From contig JBPCMN010000086.1 in NCBI GenBank assembly GCA_051002235.1, positions 1 through 46,151 on the forward strand: 46,151 nucleotides of DNA, in the 5' to 3' direction. Positions 32,698 through 39,721 of the stretch are shown piece after piece (position 1 is the first letter of the stretch; each line of letters begins with the position of its first letter). The notes beneath the pieces are model-generated. The model worked only from the letters and a program-made list of their open reading frames with translations. It did no database searches and was not told the DNA's origin. This stretch comes from JBPCMN01 sp013695115 (GTDB taxonomy: Bacteria; Actinomycetota; Acidimicrobiia; IMCC26256; JACDBD01). Both the position numbers and the translations under genes were made by a program.

Positions 32698-33761
32698 CCG
32701 GCCAGGTCGGCCAGCACGAGCGACGCGTCGGCGTCGCGGTCGTCGGTGAACGGACCACCGCGGGCACGGGCGCTCGCCGGGTCCCCGCCGAGCACGAACG
32801 CAGCCACGGCGTCGAGAGCGGGCATGAGCTCGCGCAGCTCGCGCGGCGGCGGGAAGTACTCGTCCTCCTCGGTCACGAAGACGGACTCGACCTCGCCGGT
32901 CGGGGCGAGCCTGGTGATCACGGCCTGCACCAGATCCTCAGGGGCACTGGCGCCGGCGGTCACCCCGACCACGCGGGCGTCTCCGAGCGCCTCGAGATCG
33001 AGCTCGTCGGGACCGTCGACCCGCACGACGTTTCCACATCCGGCAGTCGCCGCCACCTTCGTGAGCGCGATGGTGTTCGAGGAGTTCGCGCTGCCGATCA
33101 CCACCACCGCGTCTGCTTCCGCCGCGATCGCCGACAATGCCGCCTGCCGGTTGGTCGTGGCGAAGCACAGGTCGTTGCGGGTCGCGGTCCACAGCTCCGG
33201 GAACTGGCTCCGGGTGCGGTCCATGATCCCTTCCCAGTCGTGGAGCGAGAGCGTGGTCTGCGCGAGCAACGCCACCTTCGAGGGGTCCGCGATCGCCGGG
33301 AGCGCCTGGTCGAGGTCGGATTCGTCCTCCACCAGCTGGATGGCGTCGGGGGCGACGGCCAAGGTGCCGACGGCCTCGTCGTGGCCGGCGTGGCCGACGT
33401 AGAGGATGGTGAAGCCCTTACCGGCCCGGACCTTTGCCTCGTGGTGGACTTTGGTGACGAGTGGGCACACCGCGTTGACGACGAAGCGGCCGCGATCGCG
33501 CGCCGCCCCGACGACCTCGGGCGCGGAGCCGTGGGCCGACAGCATCAGCGGGGCGCCGTCCGGGACCTCGGCGACATCGTCGACGAACACGACGCCGAGG
33601 CTGCGAAAGCGGTCGACCACGAGGCGGTTGTGCACGATCTCGTGGTAGCAGTAGACGGGCGGCTCGAAGACGCGCACCATCCAGGCGAGTGCCTTGATGG
33701 CCATTTCGACCCCGGCGCAATAGCCCCGCGGCTGGGCCAGCAGCACACGTTCCACGGTCAC
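32694..33761 (-). CDS. ispH: 4-hydroxy-3-methylbut-2-enyl diphosphate reductase
   Basis: The 355-residue [4Fe-4S] enzyme makes IPP and DMAPP at the end of the MEP pathway. The three cluster Cys are Cys15 (PRGYCAGVEMAI), Cys99 (NAVCPLVTKVHH) and Cys199 (NDLCFATTNRQ). Also seen: HEIVHN at 40-45, SAHGSAP at 75-81, SANSSNT and TAGASAPE. It has a C-terminal extension of ~40 residues ending DADASLVLADLAG. The GTG at 33761 lies 6 nt after a minus-strand -10 box. Confidence 0.94.
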   Translation of the reverse strand: MTVERVLLAQPRGYCAGVEMAIKALAWMVRVFEPPVYCYHEIVHNRLVVDRFRSLGVVFVDDVAEVPDGAPLMLSAHGSAPEVVGAARDRGRFVVNAVCPLVTKVHHEAKVRAGKGFTILYVGHAGHDEAVGTLAVAPDAIQLVEDESDLDQALPAIADPSKVALLAQTTLSLHDWEGIMDRTRSQFPELWTATRNDLCFATTNRQAALSAIAAEADAVVVIGSANSSNTIALTKVAATAGCGNVVRVDGPDELDLEALGDARVVGVTAGASAPEDLVQAVITRLAPTGEVESVFVTEEDEYFPPPRELRELMPALDAVAAFVLGGDPASARARGGPFTDDRDADASLVLADLAG

Positions 33762-33767
33762 GCACCG

Positions 33768-33773
33768 AGGCTA
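33768..33773 (-). promoter_or_regulatory. -10 box, leaderless-type promoter of ispH
   Basis: On the minus strand TAGCCT ends 6 nt before the GTG at 33761. Confidence 0.5.
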
Positions 33774-33807
33774 CCGAACGCAGGGATTCCATCCTGCACC
33801 GCCCTCC

Positions 33808-33813
33808 TACACT
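33808..33813 (+). promoter_or_regulatory. -10 box, leaderless-type promoter of DUF512-der
   Basis: TACACT ends 6 nt before the ATG at 33820, in the 58-bp divergent gap with ispH. Confidence 0.5.
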
Positions 33814-33819
33814 GGCGGC

Positions 33820-35196
33820 ATGGCGCCCGCACGAGTCGTGGCGGTCGCGCCCGGTTCGCCGGCGGATTCCGCCGGGCTCCTCGCCGGCGACGAGGTCCTC
33901 AGCCTCAACGGCGAGACCGTGCGCGACGTCATCCGCTACCAGCTCCAGGCCGACGAGCCCTTTGTCGAGCTGCACGTTCGCCGGGGCGGACTCGAACGGC
34001 TGGTCGTGGTCGAGAAGCCCGCGGGAGCGCCCCTCGGGATCGAGCTGGACAGCGCAGTGTTCGACCAGGTGCGCACGTGCGACAACCACTGCCCGTTCTG
34101 CTTCATCTACCAGCTGCCCAAGGACATGCGCCCGAGCCTGTACGTCAAGGACGACGACTATCGGCTCTCCTTCCTGTACGGCAACTTCACCACCCTGACC
34201 CGGTTCACCGAGGCCGACCTCGAACGGGTCGTGACCGAGGGGCTCAGCCCCCTCTACGTCAGCATCCATGCGACCGACCCACACGTCCGGGCACAGCTCC
34301 TGCGGAACCGGCGGGGCGCGACGAGCCTGCGCTGGCTGGCCGCGCTGCTCGACGCCGGAGTCGAAGTGCACGGGCAGGTGGTCGTGTGCCCCGGGATCAA
34401 CGACGGCTCGGTGCTCGACGACACGCTCCTGGGCGTGCTCGACCGTTTCCCGCGGCTCGCCACCCTCGGCGTCGTCCCCCTCGGTGTGAGCTCGTACACC
34501 ACTGAGGCCGACATGCGACCGCACACCCGCGCCGAAGCCGGCGCGGTGGTCGACATCGTCGAGCGCTGGCAGGACCGGTTCGCGAGCGCGCGGGGCCGCC
34601 GGCTCGTGTTCGCCGCCGACGAGTACTACCTCCTCGCGGCCCGCCCGTTCCCGCAGCCGGAGGAGTACGAAGGCTTCCCCCAGCACGAGAACGGCATCGG
34701 TATGGCGCGCACGTTCGAGGACGAGGTGAGGGGGGCCGTCACCGGCGAGCCCGTGAGCCCGACCGGTCCAAGGGCGGGCTTCTTCGCCTGGGTCGACAGC
34801 GCACCCGCCACCGGCTACCGCGCGCCGAGGAACGGGGACAACGGGACCGACCTGGCCCCGCCGCGCCACACGCCGGTGGCGGTGCTCACCGGCTCCTACG
34901 GCGCCGAGGTGCTGACTCCGCTGCTGCCTGAGCTGCGGCGCGTCTCGTCGACGCCGGTCCGCCTCCTCGATGTCCCCAACCGCTTCTTCGGCGGCAACAT
35001 CGGCGTGACCGGTCTGCTCACCGGCGCGGACGTGGCCGCGGTCCTGGCCGACGAGTCCGCCGGAGAGCGCTTTCTCCTGCCGGACGTGGTGCTCTCGCGG
35101 GGCCGGTTCCTCGACGGCACAACCGTGGCCGACCTGCCGCACCCGGTCGAGGTCGTCCCGACGAACGGCGCCGCCCTCGTCGCCGCGTTGCGCTGA
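33820..35196 (+). CDS. DUF512 protein: PDZ plus radical-SAM-like domain
   Basis: The 458-residue protein starts with a PDZ-like domain (about 1-65; AVAPGSPADSAGLLAGDEVL), followed by a CxxxCxxC site, CDNHCPFCFIYQLPKDMRPS with Cys87, Cys91 and Cys94, the radical-SAM [4Fe-4S] pattern, and the family stretch KDDDYRLSFLYGNFTTLTRF, then YVSIHATDPHVRAQLLRNRR near 146-165 and the DUF512 C-terminal part (DEYYLLAARPFPQPEEYEGF). Function is unknown. The family is commonly coded next to der, as here (10 nt gap), which hints at ribosome maturation or rRNA/protein modification (inference). Confidence 0.88.
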   Translation: MAPARVVAVAPGSPADSAGLLAGDEVLSLNGETVRDVIRYQLQADEPFVELHVRRGGLERLVVVEKPAGAPLGIELDSAVFDQVRTCDNHCPFCFIYQLPKDMRPSLYVKDDDYRLSFLYGNFTTLTRFTEADLERVVTEGLSPLYVSIHATDPHVRAQLLRNRRGATSLRWLAALLDAGVEVHGQVVVCPGINDGSVLDDTLLGVLDRFPRLATLGVVPLGVSSYTTEADMRPHTRAEAGAVVDIVERWQDRFASARGRRLVFAADEYYLLAARPFPQPEEYEGFPQHENGIGMARTFEDEVRGAVTGEPVSPTGPRAGFFAWVDSAPATGYRAPRNGDNGTDLAPPRHTPVAVLTGSYGAEVLTPLLPELRRVSSTPVRLLDVPNRFFGGNIGVTGLLTGADVAAVLADESAGERFLLPDVVLSRGRFLDGTTVADLPHPVEVVPTNGAALVAALR

Positions 35197-35206
35197 GCAG
35201 CCCGCC

Positions 35207-36529
35207 GTGCAGCTCCCGGTCGTGGCCGTCGTGGGCCGCCCCAACGTCGGCAAGTCAACCCTGGTCAACCGGTTCGTCGGCCGGCGCGACGCCATCGTCG
35301 AGGAGCACCCGGGCGTCACCCGCGACCGCAAGGAGCTCCTGGCCGAGTGGAGCGGCCGGCGCTTCCGTCTCGTCGACACCGGCGGGTGGCTGGCGAGCGA
35401 CGAGCCGCTGGCTCGGCAGGTGAGCCGGCAGGCAGAACGGGCGGTGGCGGAGGCCGACCTCATCCTCCTCGTCGTCGACGTCGCTGTCGGCGTCGTGGAA
35501 GAGGATGCGCGCGTAGCGGGGCTACTCCAGCGCGCCGGCACGCCCGTCCTGCTCGTGGCCAACAAGGTCGACGACGAGAGCCGGGAGACCGACGCGTGGG
35601 CGTTCAGCCGCCTGGGCCTGGGCGATCCCGTCGCGGTGTCGGCCATCCACGGCCGGGGGAGTGGCGACCTGCTCGACGCGGTGGTGGCCGCGCTGCCGCC
35701 GCCACCGTCGGACGAGGAGGACGGAGCCGCGGCCGACGAGGTCGGTGGTCCCTTCGCGATCGCGGTCGTCGGGCGCCCGAACGTCGGCAAGTCGACGCTG
35801 TTCAACCGGCTCGTGGGCGACGAGCGGACGGTCGTGCACGACCAGCCCGGGACGACCCGCGACGCCGTCGACACGATCGTCGAGACCGACGAGGGTCCGT
35901 TGCGCTTCGTCGATACCGCCGGCATGCGCCGCCGCAGCCGGGTGGACGAACCGACGGAGTACTACGGGCTCGTCCGCGCCCTGCAGGCGGTCGACCAGGC
36001 TGACGCCGCGCTGCTGGTGATCGACGCCAGCGAGGGCGTCACCCACCAGGACCAGCGGCTGGCCGAGCGGGTGGACGCCGCCGGCAGCGCGATCGTGGTC
36101 GTGCTCAACAAGTGGGACCTGCTCGACGTCGAGCAACGGGCCCGGGTGAAGGCGGAGCTCGCCGACCGGCTCGGCTTCCTCTCGTATGCGCCGGTGCTCC
36201 AGGTGTCCGCGCTCACCGGCCGCAACGTGGGGCGGTTGCTGCCCGCGCTGCGCGAAGCCGAGTCGGCCTACCACCGGAGGGTGCCGACCGCTGCGCTCAA
36301 CCGGCTGCTCGAGGCGGCCCAGGCCAAGCAGCCGCCGCCGCTGGTGCGGGGCCGTCGGCCGCGGGTGCTCTACGCGACCCAGGGCGCTACCGACCCGCCC
36401 ACGTTCACGTTGTTCAGCTCCCAGGAGTTGCCCGCCACCTATCTCCGGTACCTCGAGCGCCGCATCCGCGAGACATTCGACCTCGGACCGACGCCGGTGA
36501 AGCTGCGCGTCCGCCGCAAGGGCCGCTGA
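35207..36529 (+). CDS. der: ribosome biogenesis GTPase Der (EngA)
   Basis: The 440-residue protein has two tandem GTPase domains and a C-terminal KH-like domain. G1 motifs GRPNVGKST occur at 9-17 and near 188-196; G3 motifs DTGGW near 58 and DTAGMRRRSR near 238; G4 motifs NKVD near 119 and NKWD near 302. It helps assemble the 50S subunit. The domain linker is Asp/Glu-rich (PPPPSDEEDGAAADEVGG). GTG start 10 nt after the DUF512 gene. Confidence 0.95.
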   Translation: MQLPVVAVVGRPNVGKSTLVNRFVGRRDAIVEEHPGVTRDRKELLAEWSGRRFRLVDTGGWLASDEPLARQVSRQAERAVAEADLILLVVDVAVGVVEEDARVAGLLQRAGTPVLLVANKVDDESRETDAWAFSRLGLGDPVAVSAIHGRGSGDLLDAVVAALPPPPSDEEDGAAADEVGGPFAIAVVGRPNVGKSTLFNRLVGDERTVVHDQPGTTRDAVDTIVETDEGPLRFVDTAGMRRRSRVDEPTEYYGLVRALQAVDQADAALLVIDASEGVTHQDQRLAERVDAAGSAIVVVLNKWDLLDVEQRARVKAELADRLGFLSYAPVLQVSALTGRNVGRLLPALREAESAYHRRVPTAALNRLLEAAQAKQPPPLVRGRRPRVLYATQGATDPPTFTLFSSQELPATYLRYLERRIRETFDLGPTPVKLRVRRKGR

Positions 36530-36539
36530 CGACCACCGG

Positions 36540-36545
36540 TACGCT
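36540..36545 (+). promoter_or_regulatory. -10 box, leaderless-type promoter of the leader ORF at 36552
   Basis: TACGCT ends 6 nt before the ATG of the 31-codon ORF at 36552. This is the main reason to take that small frame as truly translated. Confidence 0.5.
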
Positions 36546-36551
36546 GGTGCA

Positions 36552-36647
36552 ATGAGCGTGGCACGACCGATGAACGTTGCGGCTCACTCGGCGCCGAGCG
36601 AGCGCCGGCGGCGCAGATACCCGGCGCCGCAGCGAGCGAGGCCATAA
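36552..36647 (+). CDS. 31-residue leader-type ORF upstream of HMG-CoA-lyase-like gene (PSER/PQRAR family, copy 3)
   Basis: ATG 6 nt after a -10 box, 31 codons, TAA stop 3 nt before the next ATG. The product starts MSVARPMNVAA, like copy 1 (MSAARPIGQLL), and ends APSERRRRRYPAPQRARP. Hairpin arms GCGGCGC/GCGCCGC lie symmetrically around the Tyr codon (TAC); the inner pairs are weaker than in copies 1 and 2. Compared with copy 1, third-base changes occur at several codons (AGG/AGA, CCT/CCG, TAG/TAA), which suits a coding frame. Function unknown. Confidence 0.5.
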   Translation: MSVARPMNVAAHSAPSERRRRRYPAPQRARP

Positions 36648-36650
36648 GCC

Positions 36651-37574
36651 ATGCACCATTCCCTTCCGAGCACGGTCGAGGTGCGCGAGGTGGGCCCGCG
36701 TGACGGGCTCCAGAACGAGGATCCCATCCCGGTCGACGACCGGGTCCGCCTCGTCGACGCGCTCTCCGGCACCGGCCTCAGCCGGATCGAGGCGGCGTCG
36801 TTCGTCAGGCCGGAGGCGATCCCGGCGATGGCCGGCGCCGAGGAGGTCATGGCCCGCATCGACCGCCGGCCCGGTGTCGTGTACTCCGCGCTCGTGCCCA
36901 ACGCCCGGGGCGCCGAACGGGCGCTCGCCGCCGACGCCGATGAGCTCCAGGTGGTCGTCAGTGCCAGCGAGACCCACAACCGCAAGAACGTCCGGCGCAG
37001 CGTCGACGAGTCGATCACCGGCGTGGGGGAGGTGGTCGGACTCGTTGGGCACGAGGGCGACCGCCCGGTCGAGGCGATCGTGTCGACCGCCTTCGGCTGC
37101 CCCTACGAAGGTGACCTCGACCCGGCGGGCGTTGCCGCGGTGACGCTGCGGCTCATCGAGCAGGGCGTCGACCGCTGCTCGTTCGGCGACACGACCGGCA
37201 TGGCCACGCCCCGCCGGGTCGACGAGCTGCTCGATGCGCTCGAGGACGTCGGTCTCGTCGCGACCGACGTCGGCCTCCACCTCCACAACACCCGCGGCAC
37301 CGGGCTCGCCAACGTTCTCGCCGCGCTCGAACGCGGCGTCACCCGGTTCGACGCATCCATCGGCGGGCTGGGCGGCTGCCCGTACGCGCCCGGCGCGACC
37401 GGCAACATCGTCACCGAGGACCTGGTGCACATGCTGGCCGACATGGGCGTCGACACCGGCGTGGACCTGGACGCGCTCGTGGCCGCCGCTCACCTGGCTC
37501 AGGACCTCGTCGGGCGGGAGCTTCCCGGCCAGGTCATGCGGGCGGGACCGCGCTGGAACACTGTCTCGGCATGA
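36651..37574 (+). CDS. mvaB: hydroxymethylglutaryl-CoA lyase
   Basis: The 307-residue TIM-barrel enzyme cleaves HMG-CoA to acetoacetate and acetyl-CoA, the last step of leucine breakdown. Seen: VREVGPRDGLQNE at 11-23 with the metal Asp18, STAFGCPYEGDLD near 145-157, the metal His pair in GLHLHNTRG near 207-215 and the family signature GLGGCPYAPGATGNIVTEDL near 240-259 with the catalytic Cys. Overlaps the acyl-CoA carboxylase gene as ATGA. It begins 3 nt after the 31-codon ORF, so its translation probably depends on that ORF. Confidence 0.9.
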   Translation: MHHSLPSTVEVREVGPRDGLQNEDPIPVDDRVRLVDALSGTGLSRIEAASFVRPEAIPAMAGAEEVMARIDRRPGVVYSALVPNARGAERALAADADELQVVVSASETHNRKNVRRSVDESITGVGEVVGLVGHEGDRPVEAIVSTAFGCPYEGDLDPAGVAAVTLRLIEQGVDRCSFGDTTGMATPRRVDELLDALEDVGLVATDVGLHLHNTRGTGLANVLAALERGVTRFDASIGGLGGCPYAPGATGNIVTEDLVHMLADMGVDTGVDLDALVAAAHLAQDLVGRELPGQVMRAGPRWNTVSA

Positions 37575-39100
37575 GTGACGACGCCGTCCGCAAGCACGTC
37601 GAACGGGCGCTGCAGGGCAACCTCGAACGTGGAGCCGACAAGCTTGCCCGCGAGGGGAAGCGGTTCGTCCGCGACCGACTCGACCGCCTGCTCGACCCCG
37701 ACTCGTTCGCCGAGGACGGACTGCTTGCCAACGCGCTCGCCGACAACCTGCCCGCCGACGGCGTCGTGACCGGCGTCGGTCGCATCGAAGGTCGCCCTGT
37801 CTGCGTGATGGCGAACGATTCGACCGTCAAGGCCGGGTCATGGGGCGCCCGCACGGTCGAGAAGATTGTGCGCCTCACAGAAACCGCGCTACGCCACGAG
37901 CACCCTGTCGTCTACCTGGTCGACTCGGCCGGGGCCCGGATCACCGACCAGGTCGAGTTGTTCCCCGGGCGCCGGGGCGCCGGCCGCATCTTCGCCAACC
38001 AGGTCCGGCTGTCCGGCCGGGTGCCGCAGGCGTGCTGCCTGTTCGGCCCATCGGCCGCCGGCGGCGCGTACATCCCCGCGTTCTGCGACGTCGTCTTCAT
38101 GGTCGAGGGCAACGCGTCCATGTACCTCGGGTCGCCCCGCATGGCCGAGGAGGTCATCGGCGAGCACGCGACCCTCGAGGAGATGGGCGGGGCCCGCATG
38201 CATGCCACGGTGAGCGGCTGCGGCGACAACCTGGTCGCCGACGATGACGCCGCGATCGACGCGGCCAAACGGTGGCTCTCCTACCTTCCCGGCAACTGGC
38301 GGGAGCACCCGCCGCCGGCGACGGCCCGGACGGCGCGCGTCGATGCCCGGCCCATTGCCGACGTGGTCCCGGCCGAGGAGCGCCGGGCGTACGACATGCA
38401 CCAGGTCATCGAAGCGCTCGTCGACGAGGACAGCTTCTTCGAGGTGAAGCCGCTGTATGCCAAGGAGCTGATCATCGGCTTCGGCCGGCTCGACGGTGAG
38501 GTCGTGGGCGTCGTCGCCAACAACCCCATGCAGCTGGGCGGCGTCCTGTTCGTCGATTCTGCCGACAAGGCGGCCCGGTTCATCTGGCTGTGCGACGCGT
38601 TCAACGTGCCGCTCGTGTTCCTCGCCGACGTGCCCGGCTTCATGATCGGCACCGCGGTCGAGCGCGAGGGCATCATCCGGCACGGCGCCAAGATGATCTC
38701 GGCGGTCACGGAGGCGACAGTCCCGAAGGTTTCGGTGATCGTGCGCAAGGCCTACGGCGCCGGGCTCTACGCCATGTGCGGTCCCGCCTTCGACCCCGAT
38801 GCCTGCGTGGCCCTGCCCACCGCGCAGATCGCGGTGATGGGACCCGAGCCCGCCGTCAACGCGGTCTTCTACAACCGCATCCAGGCGATCGAGGACCCCG
38901 AGGAGCGGGCGGCCTTCGTTGCCGAGCGGCGGGCCGAGTACGAAGCCGACGTCGACCTCGTGCACCTGGCGGCCGAGCTCGTCGTCGATGCGGTGGTCGC
39001 GCCCGAGGACCTGCGCGACGAGCTCGCCCGGCGTCTCGCCCTCGCGCGTGACCGGCGGCGCGAGGACTTCGCCCGCCGTCACGGCGTGCCTCCGGTCTGA
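37571..39100 (+). CDS. acyl-CoA carboxylase carboxyltransferase (beta) subunit
   Basis: The 509-residue carboxyltransferase transfers CO2 from biotin to an acyl-CoA. Seen in the N-terminal half: VYLVDSAGARITDQ near 115-128 and CCLFGPSAAGGAYIPAFCD near 155-173 (first oxyanion hole); in the C-terminal half: LADVPGFMIGTAVEREG near 354-370, VIVRKAYGAGLYAM near 391-404 and IAVMGPEPAVNAVF near 417-430. With HMG-CoA lyase upstream, methylcrotonyl-CoA carboxylase is a reasonable guess, but propionyl- or another acyl-CoA carboxylase is possible; no biotin-carrying alpha subunit lies in the window. Confidence 0.88.
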   Translation: MSDDAVRKHVERALQGNLERGADKLAREGKRFVRDRLDRLLDPDSFAEDGLLANALADNLPADGVVTGVGRIEGRPVCVMANDSTVKAGSWGARTVEKIVRLTETALRHEHPVVYLVDSAGARITDQVELFPGRRGAGRIFANQVRLSGRVPQACCLFGPSAAGGAYIPAFCDVVFMVEGNASMYLGSPRMAEEVIGEHATLEEMGGARMHATVSGCGDNLVADDDAAIDAAKRWLSYLPGNWREHPPPATARTARVDARPIADVVPAEERRAYDMHQVIEALVDEDSFFEVKPLYAKELIIGFGRLDGEVVGVVANNPMQLGGVLFVDSADKAARFIWLCDAFNVPLVFLADVPGFMIGTAVEREGIIRHGAKMISAVTEATVPKVSVIVRKAYGAGLYAMCGPAFDPDACVALPTAQIAVMGPEPAVNAVFYNRIQAIEDPEERAAFVAERRAEYEADVDLVHLAAELVVDAVVAPEDLRDELARRLALARDRRREDFARRHGVPPV

Positions 39101-39102
39101 GC

Positions 39103-39116
39103 CCGGCGTTCGCCGG
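39103..39116 (+). terminator. CCGGCG-TT-CGCCGG hairpin after the carboxylase gene
   Basis: A perfect 6-bp GC stem with a 2-nt loop sits directly after the TGA at 39098-39100. There is no T-tract, so it may be a weak terminator or only a GC palindrome. Confidence 0.3.
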
Positions 39117-39134
39117 CGGATGTGACAATGGGGC

Positions 39135-39368
39135 GTGCCCTGGTGCGCCGAATGTGACCGGTTCCTCTCGCCGCCGACAGTGCGCGGCGACGGCACCTGC
39201 CCGTCGTGTGGGCGGCCCGTGGAACCCGCTCGTGCCGGTGCCGACAGTGCCGCGACCGAGGAGCCGGTCCCGTTTCCGTGGCACCTCAAGCTGCTCGCGG
39301 GCGCGGCCGCGGTGTACCTCGGCTACCGGGCATGGCAGGGCGTCGTGTGGGTGGTCGAGCGGTTCTGA
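39135..39368 (+). CDS. small zinc-ribbon protein with C-terminal TM helix
   Basis: The 77-residue protein begins VPWCAECDRFLSPPTV and has Cys4, Cys7, Cys22 and Cys25, a four-Cys zinc ribbon, then a short linker and one TM helix (about 50-71, LKLLAGAAAVYLGYRAWQGV), ending VVERF. Such tail-anchored zinc ribbons are common and mostly unstudied in actinobacteria. The GTG lies 5 nt after GACAAT, a possible leaderless -10. It is the last gene before tRNA-Pro. Confidence 0.7.
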   Translation: MPWCAECDRFLSPPTVRGDGTCPSCGRPVEPARAGADSAATEEPVPFPWHLKLLAGAAAVYLGYRAWQGVVWVVERF

Positions 39369-39422
39369 GGCGCGACTGATCGCAGGGGACCGCCGAGGAC
39401 GCCCGTCGTAGACTGGCCGTCA

Positions 39423-39500
39423 CGGGCTGTGGCGCAGCTTGGTTAGCGCGTCGGTCTGGGGGACCGAAGGTCCCGGGTTCAAATCCCGGCAGCCCGACCA
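39423..39500 (+). tRNA. tRNA-Pro (anticodon GGG), with encoded CCA
   Basis: CGGGCTG (39423-39429) pairs with CAGCCCG (39490-39496); the anticodon arm TCGGT-CTGGGGG-ACCGA gives anticodon GGG, and the T arm is TCCCGGG-TTCAAAT-CCCGG(C). CCA is encoded at 39498-39500. It reads proline CCC codons. Its 3' half reappears at 41471 and 43229, as expected for an integration target. Confidence 0.96.
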
Positions 39501-39516
39501 CGAAAGCGCAGGTCAG
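39469..39516 (+). mobile_element. attachment-like segment 1: tRNA-Pro 3' half and flank
   Basis: The tRNA 3' part plus 16 bases beyond it (CGAAAGCGCAGGTCAG) matches 41471-41519 (CGAAGGTGCAGGTCAG there) with few changes. The match outside the tRNA gene argues for an att-type duplication and not just a tRNA fragment. Confidence 0.6.
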
Positions 39517-39554
39517 GGGGTTCGACCCTCAGCAACGAGACCCACACGGGGGGC

Positions 39555-39591
39555 CGCGCTCACAGAATGCTCACGAAAAATCGGCCAGCGG
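39555..39591 (+). repeat. 37-bp perfect direct repeat, left copy
   Basis: This segment (core CACAGAATGCTCACG then AAAAATCGGCCAGCGG) is identical to 43093-43129, same orientation, 3.5 kb away. Here it lies 55 bp after tRNA-Pro; the right copy lies 10 bp after the end of an integrase fragment. The AT-rich AAAAATCGG middle stands out in this GC-rich DNA. Confidence 0.85.
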
Positions 39592-39679
39592 GTCGTCGCT
39601 CATGTCCTGCAGCGACTCGGTCATGTCGCCCGTCCGATCTTGGGTGCCCAGGGAATGGGTTGCGGAACGCCCCCTCAGG

Positions 39680-39685
39680 TATCTT
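39680..39685 (+). promoter_or_regulatory. candidate -10 box for the FAD oxidoreductase gene
   Basis: TATCTT, about 36 nt before the ATG at 39722. The leader would carry the strong ribosome-binding stretch GGGGGGAAA just before the start. Confidence 0.4.
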
Positions 39686-39721
39686 GCGACTGGACACCGC
39701 CAGTCGACCCGGGGGGAAATC

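Noticed and set aside
39286..39501. Minus-strand peptide beginning GLPGFEPGTFGPPDR-type opposite tRNA-Pro
   Set aside because: This is the well-known spurious translation of tRNA genes, not a protein. The SGCRDSNPGPAV peptide at 41471-41519 has the same cause.
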